DNA of 41,406 nt, from the NCBI GenBank assembly GCA_025352225.1, contig JANXTT010000090.1, positions 1 to 41,406 on the forward strand, written 5' to 3'. The position numbers and the translations under genes are program-made. Shown here piece by piece: positions 26,172 through 36,080 of the stretch. The stretch comes from Mucilaginibacter sp. (GTDB lineage: Bacteria > Bacteroidota > Bacteroidia > Sphingobacteriales > Sphingobacteriaceae). Below the pieces are notes generated by a model, which was not told where the DNA came from, did no database searches, and saw nothing but the letters and a program-made list of their open reading frames with translations. The stretch's first letter is position 1. Each line of letters starts with the position of its first letter.

Positions 26172-27905
26172 ATGAAAACAAAAATATTAAGCTGTTTTAT
26201 CATCTTGTTTCTGGGCGCTGTTATGCCATCGTGCAAAAAAGCCGAGACAAGGCCTGTTGATATTGTAACCAGCGACCTGATATGGGATGTTACCGATAAG
26301 AACGCGGTATATGCCCAGCAATTTTTAAATAATATTTATACGTACTTGCCAACAGGCTTTACACGTATAGGTGGCGATTTTTTGGATGATGCTGCCGGCG
26401 ATGCCATGCCATCGCTTAACAATACATCTATCCAATATTATACCAGCGGTATAGTAAGTACTATTAACAACCCCGATCCGTATTGGTCTAACAGTTATAC
26501 AGGCATCCGCGAGGTGAATATATTTTTATCCAATATTGATCAGGTACCCGCTACCGCAGCATCAATTGTTACCTGGAAAGCCGAAGCACGGTTTATCAGG
26601 GCATTTATGTATTTCGAATTGTTAAAGCGTTATGGCGGTATACCATTAGTAGGCGATAAAGTATTTACCCTTAATGATAACCTGCAATTGCCTCGCAATA
26701 ACTTTAGTGATTGTGTAGATTATATTACAAGCGAATGTGATGCCGTTAAAACTAATTTAATTGCTGAGCCTGTAGCTGCTACCAGCGTGGGCCGCATTAC
26801 GCGTGGTGCGGCGGTAGCACTTAAATGCCGCTTATATTTATATGCGGCAAGCCCCTTATTTAACGGCGGCGGTGTTGAGGCCGATCCAAAACTAAAGGCC
26901 TTAACAGGTTATACCACTGCCGACCCAACCCGCTGGCAAAAAGTTGTTGATGCCGCCGAAGAATTGAAGGCATATAATTATTATGCATTGGTATCGCCTT
27001 CAGGCTCGCCAACGCAGGCACAATATGCAACAAGCTATGCATCCATATTTACCAATAAAAGTAATACCGAGCTTATTTTGGCAAAACAAGCGGCCAACGA
27101 CTTTGGTATTGAAACTACTAACACCCCTGTTGGCTACACCGTAAATAATGTAACCAGCCAGGGCCGCACAAGCCCAACTCAAAATTTTGTTGATGCATTT
27201 TTAATGACCAACGGTTTATTTATAACCGACCCGGCATCGGGGTATGCCCCGGCCAGTCCTTATACTAGCCGCGACGCACGTTTAATTGCCTCGGTATTTT
27301 ATAACGGTCAACCCTGGTTGAACAGAACAGGTGGCGTGCAAACTTATGATGGTGGCCTGGATAAGCCAAACACTGGTGTAACCCAAACCAAAACAGGCTA
27401 TTATTTGAAAAAATTTATGGGCGATTTTTCCACTAGTACAGCGTTTTCTAACCAAAGCCATAATTTCATCATATTCCGTTATGCCGAAGTATTGCTGAAT
27501 GAGGCTGAAGCCTACAATGAATTAGGAAGCGTAGAATTAGGTGTACAGCAGATCATCCTCTTGCGCAAACGTGCGGGCATTGCAGCAGGTGCAAATTTAC
27601 GCTACGGTATCCCGGTAGGGATCTCGCAGGTTGACATGCGTACCCTGATCCAAAATGAGCGCCGCATAGAATTATCATTCGAAGAGCACCGTTTTTGGGA
27701 TTTGAGGCGTTGGAAAACGGCTACAACAGTATTAAACGGGCAATTATATGGTATGCAAATCACGAAGGACGCAACAACATCTGCTTTAACCTATCAGGTT
27801 GTACAGGTAGGTAACACAACCTTCACTAATAAGCTATATCATATGCCTATTCCTTACGACGAAGTTGTTAAAAACTCGAACATGCTTCAAAACGAGGGTT
27901 GGTAA
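26172..27905 (+). CDS. SusD/RagB-like glycan-binding lipoprotein (first copy)
   Basis: The 577-aa lipoprotein has a lipobox-like MPSC near residue 20 and the SusD/RagB fold. This includes the N-terminal TPR-like helices (AEARFIRAFMYFELLKRYGG, GRITRGAAVALKCRLYLYAA) and the C-terminal RagB block (FRYAEVLLNEAEAYNELG, NERRIELSFEEHRFWDLRRW). It sits on the cell surface as the lid of the preceding SusC barrel and captures glycan. It begins 20 bases after the susC-like stop and is followed 39 bases later by a second SusCD pair, so it is in the same operon. Confidence 0.95.
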   Translation: MKTKILSCFIILFLGAVMPSCKKAETRPVDIVTSDLIWDVTDKNAVYAQQFLNNIYTYLPTGFTRIGGDFLDDAAGDAMPSLNNTSIQYYTSGIVSTINNPDPYWSNSYTGIREVNIFLSNIDQVPATAASIVTWKAEARFIRAFMYFELLKRYGGIPLVGDKVFTLNDNLQLPRNNFSDCVDYITSECDAVKTNLIAEPVAATSVGRITRGAAVALKCRLYLYAASPLFNGGGVEADPKLKALTGYTTADPTRWQKVVDAAEELKAYNYYALVSPSGSPTQAQYATSYASIFTNKSNTELILAKQAANDFGIETTNTPVGYTVNNVTSQGRTSPTQNFVDAFLMTNGLFITDPASGYAPASPYTSRDARLIASVFYNGQPWLNRTGGVQTYDGGLDKPNTGVTQTKTGYYLKKFMGDFSTSTAFSNQSHNFIIFRYAEVLLNEAEAYNELGSVELGVQQIILLRKRAGIAAGANLRYGIPVGISQVDMRTLIQNERRIELSFEEHRFWDLRRWKTATTVLNGQLYGMQITKDATTSALTYQVVQVGNTTFTNKLYHMPIPYDEVVKNSNMLQNEGW

Positions 27906-27944
27906 ATTATTTAATCGAATTAAAAATTGTAAAAAATAAATACA

Positions 27945-30900
27945 ATGAGAAAACTCAAATTATTAGGTACTACCTTCATCATATATCTGCTATTGCTGCC
28001 TATGGCTTATGGTCAGGGTACCAATAAACAGGTACAGGGTGTTGTAAGCGACGATGACGGAACTGTACCGGGTATTACGATCAGCGAAAAAGGAATGCCA
28101 GGAAATGGTACCGCTACAGACGTAATGGGTAAATTTAAAATCATCCTAAAAGGAAATACCGGGATACTGGTTTTAGGAGGCGTAGGTTACCAACCCATGG
28201 AAGTAAACGTAGCCGGGAAAACCAATTTAACTATTAAAATTAAGGCCCAAACAAAAAACCTTAGCGAAGTGGTGGTGGTAGGGTATGGCACCCAGATAAG
28301 GCAAGCATTAACTACCCCGGTAAGTTCAGTTTCGGGTACGGAGCTGCGCGACAATCCTTCCGTAAGTTTGCAAAATACGCTTTCGGGCAAGGTATCTGGC
28401 TTCTTTTCGCAGCAGCGTTTAGGCCAGCCCGGGCAAGATGGTGCTGCCTTTTTTATCAGGGGGGTAAGTTCCTTCACAAGTGATAACCAGCCTTTAATTA
28501 TTGTAGATGATATTGAGGTTTCGTATGATCAGTTCTCACGTTTGGATGCTAACGAGGTAGAGACTATTTCAATTCTTAAAGATGCCTCGGCTACGGCTAT
28601 TTATGGTATAAAAGGAGCTAATGGCGTTTTATTGGTTACTACCCGCCGTGGTAAAATAGGCCCGCCAAATATTACGGTAAGGAGCGAGTTTAGCTTTGTT
28701 GCGCCCACTGTTATGCCTAATTATCTTGATGCTTATAATACCGCGTTGCTCTATAATCAGGCGCAGATCAATGACAATAACAATTTGCCAACTCCTGCCG
28801 CAAATTTTCAACCTAAATATACACCGGCCGACCTGGCGCTGTTTCAAAACGGGCAAGATCCATACGGACACCCAAATATAGACTGGAAAAATGAAATATT
28901 TAAAAAGTTCAGCACACAACAACGTGAGAATTTAGACGCGAGTGGCGGTACAGAAAAGGTGAAATATTTTGTTTCATTGGGTTTTGCAAACCAAAATGGT
29001 ATCACTAAAGACTACAGTACCAACCAGGGCATTGATGGTAACTATTATTATCACAGGTACAATTACCGGTCGAATATTGATATGAAGGTTACTAATACAT
29101 TAAATTTAAAAATAGACCTTTTTGGGAATATTGGCGAAACCAATTCGCCTTATGTAAATAGTGGTACAACCTCAATAAACGGAGGTAAAAACGACGCTTT
29201 TTATGATTATAGCAGCTATTTATCTTTAGCGCCTTATGCTTACCCAATCAAAAACCCGGATGGAAGCTGGGGGTATAGCTTAAATCAGGTTAACAACGGT
29301 TATAATGCCAATAACATCATTGAGCGATTATCGCTTGGTGGCTATACCCGCAGGTTTGAAAATAATACAAATTTTGTATCAGCTGCTACACAGGATCTTG
29401 GTTTTATTACAAAAGGGCTTTCAGCAAAAGGAACTGTATCGTATGCCAGCACTTATATTTATGGCCGTAGTGAAACCAGGGGCAACTATCCCTCATTTAT
29501 TTATGACCCTGTGGCTAATACGTACACACCAAGGGATGCCAACATTTACAGGATAGATAAATTTGGCTTAGGCTATACACCCGGTAGTACCGTAAGGCAA
29601 TTAGGTTTACAAGCCTTTTTAAATTATGAGCGCACTTTTAGCGATAACCACATTACCGCGCTTGTGTTATTTAACCGGACAAGTTTAACTAAGTATATTG
29701 ATGCCGGCGGAAATAGCGGAACACCTACCGGTAATAACCCCGATCAGACCTATAACTTTATCCCCAATAACTCGCAAGGTATTACAACCAGCCTGAAATA
29801 CGATTACAAACAAAAGTACCTACTTACAGTTAGCGGAGCCTATAATGGCTCTGATCGTTTTTCATCAGATAAACGGTATGGGCTTTTTCCGGCAGTTTCT
29901 GCAGGCTGGAATATTGCCGAAGAACCGTTTTTTAAGAATAACATCAAATTTATTGACCAGTTAAAGCTGAGAGGCTCGTATGGTTTAGTTGGTTCAGACA
30001 GGATAGGCAACCAATTTACTTATGCCTATTTACAACAGTATACTTTGAATAACGGTATTCAACAGGCATCATTCGGCACCAGCCACAATGCATCGCAGGG
30101 TGTACAGGAAGGAACATTGCCAAACAGTAACGTAACATGGGAGAAACAACGGGAGCTAGATCTTGGTGTGGACTTTAGCTTATTTAACGGCAAAGTATTT
30201 GGCCTTGTAGATTACTTTGATAATAACCGGTACGATATATTAACCACCCGTGGTACAATATCGCCTATTTTTGGTCAAAACTTACCGCCGGTTAACTTAG
30301 GTAAAACTAATAACCACGGCTTAGAGATTGAGCTAAATTATCATAACAAAATCAATAAAGATCTTAGTTATAGCCTGAGGGGTACATTCTCCTATGCACA
30401 TAATAAGATCATCTTTCAAGACGAGCCCGCCGTGCCTTATGATTATCAAGCGGCAACGGGCCATAGTATTGGTGCGGGTAATATGTTTATATGGACGGGC
30501 CGATACTTTAAAGATCAGGCAGATATTGCCAATACACCGCACTTGAATGGTGTACACCCCGGCGATCTGGTTTTTGCGGATGTAAATGGTGATGGTGTAA
30601 TTGATGCGAACGATAAAGGATTTTTTGGCTCACCAAATTTGCCCGAGAAGAATTATGGTTTACAATTTAGTGCGCGTTATAAAGGATTTGCCATTAGTGC
30701 TTTGTTTCAGGCAGCTACCAATTTTAGCGTAAGTGCCTTCTCCGAAGCTATCAGGCCGTTCACCTCGAACCTGATGGCCATTCACCAACAGGCATGGACA
30801 CCAGATCTGGGCGATAACGCGCGATATCAGGCATTAACCCTGGGTTCATCTGTTAGCGATGCAGGTACCAACTCGTCAACTTACTATAATATTTCGGGTA

Positions 30901-31127
30901 ACTATATCCGCTTAAAAACCGCTGATATCAGTTATTCATTGCCGAAACAATGGATACAACGCATCGGCGTAAAAGACGCTAAGATATATTTGAATGGGTA
31001 CAACCTGCTTACATGGTCCAAAGCATTTAACTTATATGCACTCGACCCTGAGGTTAACCCCGGAACAGACAGGATCAATTATCCTCCTTCAAAAACATAT
31101 AATCTGGGTGTAAGTGTTACATTTTAA
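27945..31127 (+). CDS. SusC-like TonB-dependent outer-membrane transporter (second copy)
   Basis: The 1060-aa protein is a typical SusC: signal peptide (1-23, ending AYGQ), carboxypeptidase-regulatory-like domain (about 28-100), TonB box VVVVGYGTQ (about 109-117), plug domain with VETISILKDASATAIYGIKG, a calcium-loop-like DVNGDGVIDANDKG, and a barrel ending in an aromatic residue (VSVTF). It is clearly different in sequence from the first SusC copy rather than a recent duplicate. Two pairs may handle different sizes or branches of one glycan. It partners with the SusD-like gene that starts 20 bases after its stop. Confidence 0.96.
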   Translation: MRKLKLLGTTFIIYLLLLPMAYGQGTNKQVQGVVSDDDGTVPGITISEKGMPGNGTATDVMGKFKIILKGNTGILVLGGVGYQPMEVNVAGKTNLTIKIKAQTKNLSEVVVVGYGTQIRQALTTPVSSVSGTELRDNPSVSLQNTLSGKVSGFFSQQRLGQPGQDGAAFFIRGVSSFTSDNQPLIIVDDIEVSYDQFSRLDANEVETISILKDASATAIYGIKGANGVLLVTTRRGKIGPPNITVRSEFSFVAPTVMPNYLDAYNTALLYNQAQINDNNNLPTPAANFQPKYTPADLALFQNGQDPYGHPNIDWKNEIFKKFSTQQRENLDASGGTEKVKYFVSLGFANQNGITKDYSTNQGIDGNYYYHRYNYRSNIDMKVTNTLNLKIDLFGNIGETNSPYVNSGTTSINGGKNDAFYDYSSYLSLAPYAYPIKNPDGSWGYSLNQVNNGYNANNIIERLSLGGYTRRFENNTNFVSAATQDLGFITKGLSAKGTVSYASTYIYGRSETRGNYPSFIYDPVANTYTPRDANIYRIDKFGLGYTPGSTVRQLGLQAFLNYERTFSDNHITALVLFNRTSLTKYIDAGGNSGTPTGNNPDQTYNFIPNNSQGITTSLKYDYKQKYLLTVSGAYNGSDRFSSDKRYGLFPAVSAGWNIAEEPFFKNNIKFIDQLKLRGSYGLVGSDRIGNQFTYAYLQQYTLNNGIQQASFGTSHNASQGVQEGTLPNSNVTWEKQRELDLGVDFSLFNGKVFGLVDYFDNNRYDILTTRGTISPIFGQNLPPVNLGKTNNHGLEIELNYHNKINKDLSYSLRGTFSYAHNKIIFQDEPAVPYDYQAATGHSIGAGNMFIWTGRYFKDQADIANTPHLNGVHPGDLVFADVNGDGVIDANDKGFFGSPNLPEKNYGLQFSARYKGFAISALFQAATNFSVSAFSEAIRPFTSNLMAIHQQAWTPDLGDNARYQALTLGSSVSDAGTNSSTYYNISGNYIRLKTADISYSLPKQWIQRIGVKDAKIYLNGYNLLTWSKAFNLYALDPEVNPGTDRINYPPSKTYNLGVSVTF

Positions 31128-31147
31128 TTAATGCTAAATATAATAAG

Positions 31148-32911
31148 ATGAAAAAAATATATTTAATTTTATCAGCGTTGATCGTCGCTTTAACATTGTC
31201 TGAATGTAAAAAGTCGAACTTCCTTGACGATAAGACCAGCGGGCTAACGCAGCAGACTGTGTTTTCTGATAGTACCAATACCATGGGATTTTTAACCCGT
31301 ATTTATGAGGATGCCCCATTTAGTTTTAACAAATATCGTTGGGACAACGGAGGGCTTGAGCAGGGTACGGATGATTCTGAATTTACCTTGGGCAGTCCAC
31401 AAAGGCGGGCAAACGTAATATCCCACGCCACCTGGACACCCGATATTTTCAATCCAACCGCATACGGACTACCTGATATGTGGGTTACCCCATATACAAA
31501 CATCAGGAGGGTTAATTTATTGTTGCAACAATTGCCCAATACCCCGCTAAGTGCATCGCGCAAGCAACTTGTAGCTGGTGAAGCACGGTTTTTAAGAGCA
31601 TGGTATTATGAAAACCTGATTATAAATTTTGGTGGTGTGCCCTTGATAGGAGATAAGGTTTATGGCATTACCGATGTGATTACCACAACCCGAAGCTCAT
31701 TTGCTGATTGCGTGAAATACATTACAAGCGAGTTAGATGCCGCAGCAGCTATATTACCGGTTACCAGTTCAAATATAGATTATGGGCGCATTACCAAAGG
31801 CACCTGCATGGGCTTAAAATCACGGCTGCTGTTGTACGCGGCAAGCCCGTTATTTAATGGCGCGCCTTATGTTACCGCTACACCAGAGCAAACACCGCTT
31901 GTTGGGTATGGTAGTTATGATAAGAAACATTGGCAGGATGCCGCAGATGCAGCTCTGGCGCTTATCAATACCGGCTATTATTCACTTAATGTTGATAATG
32001 CTACCGCGCCCGGGTATGGGTTTTACCAGGTGTTTTTAAATCGGGTAAACCCTGAATACATATTTTCTTATAACCGGTCGCCTAACAGGGATTTTGAAGC
32101 CTTTTATAATCCGCCATCAAGAGGTGGGAGTAAGTATGGGCAACCAACTCAAAACTTAGTAGATTGTTTCCCAATGATGAATGGTAAAGCGATTACTGAT
32201 CCCACATCAGGATACGACCCAAACAACCCATATGTAAACCGCGACCCCCGTTTTGGTTATTCAATTATTTATAACGGTTCAAACTATTTTCTCGCAAGCG
32301 CAAATGCGCAAAAGCCTGTATTTACCTTTGCAGGAGCAGCATCCGATGGTTTCCCCAACACATTAACCGGCTATTACAGCCGCAAAATGTGCGATGTTAA
32401 TATATCAAATAACAGTGCTTTTAACGCTACCCGTGGCTGGCCGTTGATGCGCTATGCCGAAATATTATTAAATTATGCTGAAGCGATTAATGAGACAGGG
32501 CAAACCTCATTAGCGTACCCGGTTTTACAACAATTAAGAGTCAGAGCGGGTATTACACCAAACCCTGATGGATTGTATGGCCTTGCCCCAAATATGAGTG
32601 TTGCTGCTATGCGCACCGTAATTCAAAACGAACGACGCGTAGAGTTGGCATTTGAAGGCCAGCGTTGGGATGATGAACGCCGATGGAAGGTAGCCATGGA
32701 CACTCAAAACGGATTTTTGAAGTGGATGTATATCACTAAAACGGGTGCAAATACATATAACTATCAGGTTGTCAATGCAGTAACGGCACCGACGCTTTAT
32801 GCCGCTAATCCGGCAAAAGTGCATATTTTTTACCCTTACGATTATTTGATGCCTATTTCAACTACTGATATGCGCGATATTCCTGGAATGATACAAAACC
32901 CAGGGTATTAA
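31148..32911 (+). CDS. SusD/RagB-like glycan-binding lipoprotein (second copy)
   Basis: The 587-aa lipoprotein has a lipobox-like LSEC near residue 20 and the SusD-type helical frame (GEARFLRAWYYENLIINFGG, GRITKGTCMGLKSRLLLYAA). The C-terminal RagB block is present (RYAEILLNYAEAINETG, NERRVELAFEGQRWDDERRW). It forms the surface lid on the second SusC barrel. A hairpin in the 67-bp gap after it may lower read-through into the enzyme genes. Many Trp and Tyr residues fit carbohydrate binding, but specificity cannot be read from sequence. Confidence 0.95.
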   Translation: MKKIYLILSALIVALTLSECKKSNFLDDKTSGLTQQTVFSDSTNTMGFLTRIYEDAPFSFNKYRWDNGGLEQGTDDSEFTLGSPQRRANVISHATWTPDIFNPTAYGLPDMWVTPYTNIRRVNLLLQQLPNTPLSASRKQLVAGEARFLRAWYYENLIINFGGVPLIGDKVYGITDVITTTRSSFADCVKYITSELDAAAAILPVTSSNIDYGRITKGTCMGLKSRLLLYAASPLFNGAPYVTATPEQTPLVGYGSYDKKHWQDAADAALALINTGYYSLNVDNATAPGYGFYQVFLNRVNPEYIFSYNRSPNRDFEAFYNPPSRGGSKYGQPTQNLVDCFPMMNGKAITDPTSGYDPNNPYVNRDPRFGYSIIYNGSNYFLASANAQKPVFTFAGAASDGFPNTLTGYYSRKMCDVNISNNSAFNATRGWPLMRYAEILLNYAEAINETGQTSLAYPVLQQLRVRAGITPNPDGLYGLAPNMSVAAMRTVIQNERRVELAFEGQRWDDERRWKVAMDTQNGFLKWMYITKTGANTYNYQVVNAVTAPTLYAANPAKVHIFYPYDYLMPISTTDMRDIPGMIQNPGY

Positions 32912-32926
32912 AAAAAGTTCTATATT

Positions 32927-32965
32927 ACAGGTTAATGGATAAATTGTTACATTCCGTTAACCTGT
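32927..32965 (+). promoter_or_regulatory. Intercistronic hairpin between SusD and enzyme genes
   Basis: ACAGGTTAA (32927-32935) pairs with TTAACCTGT (32957-32965); a U-G wobble and GGA/TCC extend the stem to about 13 bp. Only a weak T-rich stretch follows (TTTAAAACACTTTT). It may act as a partial terminator or RNA-processing site that lowers enzyme expression relative to SusCD. Confidence 0.5.
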
Positions 32966-32978
32966 TTAAAACACTTTT

Positions 32979-35963
32979 ATGAAATTTAGAACATTGTTGC
33001 TTTTTTTGATCTGCAGCCTTAAAGCGGTATCAGGCTTGGCTGTCGGGGTAGTTAGCCTATCGTTAGACGGCAAATGGCAAATGGGCTTTTCCAGAAAATA
33101 CACCACCACAGTAATGGTGCCCGGTATACCTAACGATCCTGCAAAGATCATGGATGAAGAGCTATGGTATAAAAAGGAAGTTAAACTTCCCGCCGGTAAT
33201 TGGACAACCGTAACCCTCGAACTAAAAGGTGCCCGTTTTAAACCACAGGTTTTTATTAACGGCGAAATGGTTAGCCAGCATGAAGGCGGTATGGCACCGA
33301 TATTTTTTGAGTTGAAACATAAAGATCTTAAACCCGGAAATACGGTTACGCTCGAAATAGCTTTGGCATCTTTAAAAAACACACCGCAAACAGATGCTTC
33401 TTATGTTCCCGGCGCTGATCATTTTCGTAACGACGTATCTTCGGGCTTATGGGATGATGTGGTTTTGCATTTCCATGGTGATGTTAGTGTGGAAAGGATA
33501 ATTCCTTTCATCGATTATAAAAAGCAAAGTATTAGTGTGCAGTTTGATCTGCATAACGCCGATAACTTTAACGGTAAAGCCAGTATTAAAATATTTGGCG
33601 GGGATGGTAAACCATTGTTAACGGCCACACAACCTGTTATTGGAAGCCATAGTGCAGTTGATTTTAATATCAATGGTAAATTGAAAGGTTGGTCGCCGGA
33701 GCATCCAAATTTATATCACTTAAAACTTATACTTGTTGATGCCAATGGACAAGTTACAGATGTGCAAACTATCCCGTTTGGCGTAAAACAGGTAAGCGTT
33801 ATTGACAAACAATTTTACCTGAACGGCCAGCATTTTGTAGCTAAAGGAGCTACTGTGGTTTGGCACCGCTGGATGCGTACAACAGAAGGTAGAGAACTTG
33901 GTTATGATACAGCCTGGTTCAAAAAAAACATTATAAAACGTAGTAAGGATCTCGGTGGCAATTACCTTCGTTTCCATTTGGGTTTACCACCTGAGCGCCT
34001 TTTGGATCTTTGCGATCAATATGGCCTTGCAGTGCAATACGAGTGGAGCTTTTTCCATGGTATGCCTGCATCTAAAGAAAGTTTGCTGATACAATACAAA
34101 AGCTGGCTCGATTTGGCCATGCGCCATCCATGTGTTTCGTTCATTCATCCGTATAACGAAACCGGTGGCGACCAGCTCAAAACAGTTTGGGCCGCGTTGG
34201 ACGAATTATTGCCGCATTACCCCCCACTCTTAATTGAAGACCGCGATGTAATGCATGTGCATAAATACTGGTGGAGCTTGTTTGAAAACTTGGGCTTGTA
34301 TTACGATAATGCTAACGTTTTCCCTAAAGCGGTTATGGCCGATGAATTTGGAGGTAATTATCTCGACCAAAATGGTGACCCTGGTTTATACTCTACAGTT
34401 AAAGAGACATTTTTACGCTTTTTAGGCCGTAACCACACTAAAGAAGATCGTCTTTATTTTCATGCGCAAGCCAATGCTAAGGTAGCCGAGTACTGGCGGC
34501 GTATAGGTGCGGCAGGCTTTTCGCCGTTCTGTGCTTTGGGTAGTAACGAGGATGGTAACAACTGGTTTTTAGGCCCGTTGAAAGAAGGCAACCCCAAACC
34601 CGTTTGGGCGGCTTTAGCCGCGGCATTTTCGCCACGTTCTGTTAGCATCGAGTTATGGGATAAGGATTTTGCGCCATCCCAAAAGCTTGACCTGCCTGTA
34701 TACCTGTTTAACGACGATGAGCATAAAGCCGACCTGAAAGTTCAACTGAAAATTGAAGATAAGGCCGGTAAAGTTTTTTTTACAAAAATATTTACTTCAA
34801 CAGTGAATGCTTTTGATAAAGTAATAGAAAAAGTTGCTGTTGAACTACCATCAAATACGGGCGATTATTTTATAAAGGCCGAGCTTTTAAATAAACCAGC
34901 GGAAGTTAAATACCCTGTCATTTCTGAATGGAACATCCGTGTGGTTAAAGCCGAAGTACCTCCAAATTTAAAGAATTTAAAAGTAGCCATCCCTGATGAT
35001 GAAATTGAACTCAAACAGTTTTTAGCAGATAAAAATATCGCCGCTGTCAGCCTTTCGGATAATTCGGCTAATTTGATTTTAACATCGCTTAAAACATGGA
35101 ATAAGCTTGCTAAGGGAAATTCCGGTTTATCGTTAGCACTGCAAACAGCTATAACAAATGGCGTATCAGTAATCATGCTCGATGTTGGCGACAGGCAACT
35201 TGGTCAGGGTTATCCCACACATGCCGGCGATCTGGGCCCGCTACAGAGTGTAGTGCGCATTAGCGAGCCTAAAGTAAATACTTATAGCCTTTTTGCTGGC
35301 ATATCATTAAAATTTACGGAAACAGCCGAGCCAGAGAGCTATATCCATCCTGATAAGTTAAATAATGATATGTGGAATAACCTGCCCGAACCATATACCG
35401 GGATATGGAATGGTTTGCGCGGCGGGTTGATCGTTCCGGCGGCTGATATGGAGTTTTCTGGAATGAGTGCGTCGGCCTATGTTTCGCAATGGAAAGCGCG
35501 TGGGGCTAACAGTGATAAAATTATCGCGGGGCCATACTATGCTTATGAATTGCAGGGCTTTTACGATTTCTCGGATAAGCCCGATGATGCCGACGTTCAA
35601 AAAAAGCTGAAAGCAAGGTTGAATTTCCTGATACAGGATGCCCCATCACTTGCGGGATCACTTAATCCGCTTGCGCCGATAGCTATCACCGATCTTTTAA
35701 AAGGCTATAATGATGCTAAAAAAGGTGTAGCCGATAATTTTATACCACTTGCCAATTGCGCTAAAAATCTAACACAAACTCCGGTTGCCTTAATTGGTTT
35801 TGGGCCGGGCAAGGGGGCGCTGGTGGTGTCGCAATTATTAACAGCAGGCCGGCTTGCCACAGGTTTTGGCGAAACCGGCTTGTATGGTATACGCTATGAT
35901 GAAGTTGCCGGGCAATATGTATTGAACATGATGAGCGAGGCCGTAAAAAAGTCGGGGAAATAA
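32979..35963 (+). CDS. Secreted GH2-like glycoside hydrolase with C-terminal extension
   Basis: The 994-aa protein has a signal peptide (about 1-22), a GH2 sugar-binding jelly roll (about 25-170; WYKKEVKLPAGNW, VFINGEMVSQHEGGM, SSGLWDDVVLH), an Ig-like domain (about 175-270), and a TIM barrel (about 275-550). The likely acid/base is E394 in HPYNETGGDQ and the likely nucleophile is E456 in MADEFGGNY. About 440 residues follow, including an Ig-like part and an alpha/beta region (about 655-730) with no catalytic motif I recognise. It is longer than most GH2 enzymes because of this tail. It should trim the imported glycan. The linkage cut is uncertain; beta-galactoside or beta-glucuronide are the first candidates. 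Confidence 0.85.
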   Translation: MKFRTLLLFLICSLKAVSGLAVGVVSLSLDGKWQMGFSRKYTTTVMVPGIPNDPAKIMDEELWYKKEVKLPAGNWTTVTLELKGARFKPQVFINGEMVSQHEGGMAPIFFELKHKDLKPGNTVTLEIALASLKNTPQTDASYVPGADHFRNDVSSGLWDDVVLHFHGDVSVERIIPFIDYKKQSISVQFDLHNADNFNGKASIKIFGGDGKPLLTATQPVIGSHSAVDFNINGKLKGWSPEHPNLYHLKLILVDANGQVTDVQTIPFGVKQVSVIDKQFYLNGQHFVAKGATVVWHRWMRTTEGRELGYDTAWFKKNIIKRSKDLGGNYLRFHLGLPPERLLDLCDQYGLAVQYEWSFFHGMPASKESLLIQYKSWLDLAMRHPCVSFIHPYNETGGDQLKTVWAALDELLPHYPPLLIEDRDVMHVHKYWWSLFENLGLYYDNANVFPKAVMADEFGGNYLDQNGDPGLYSTVKETFLRFLGRNHTKEDRLYFHAQANAKVAEYWRRIGAAGFSPFCALGSNEDGNNWFLGPLKEGNPKPVWAALAAAFSPRSVSIELWDKDFAPSQKLDLPVYLFNDDEHKADLKVQLKIEDKAGKVFFTKIFTSTVNAFDKVIEKVAVELPSNTGDYFIKAELLNKPAEVKYPVISEWNIRVVKAEVPPNLKNLKVAIPDDEIELKQFLADKNIAAVSLSDNSANLILTSLKTWNKLAKGNSGLSLALQTAITNGVSVIMLDVGDRQLGQGYPTHAGDLGPLQSVVRISEPKVNTYSLFAGISLKFTETAEPESYIHPDKLNNDMWNNLPEPYTGIWNGLRGGLIVPAADMEFSGMSASAYVSQWKARGANSDKIIAGPYYAYELQGFYDFSDKPDDADVQKKLKARLNFLIQDAPSLAGSLNPLAPIAITDLLKGYNDAKKGVADNFIPLANCAKNLTQTPVALIGFGPGKGALVVSQLLTAGRLATGFGETGLYGIRYDEVAGQYVLNMMSEAVKKSGK

Positions 35964-36080
35964 GCAATTAACATAACTACAGTTGGCCTTAAGTATCACG
36001 GTAGGTATTGTAGCATTATTAACGGAAGTATTAAATTGGTTACACTAAAAACGGACTGTAATGTGTAGCAGTTATAAACC

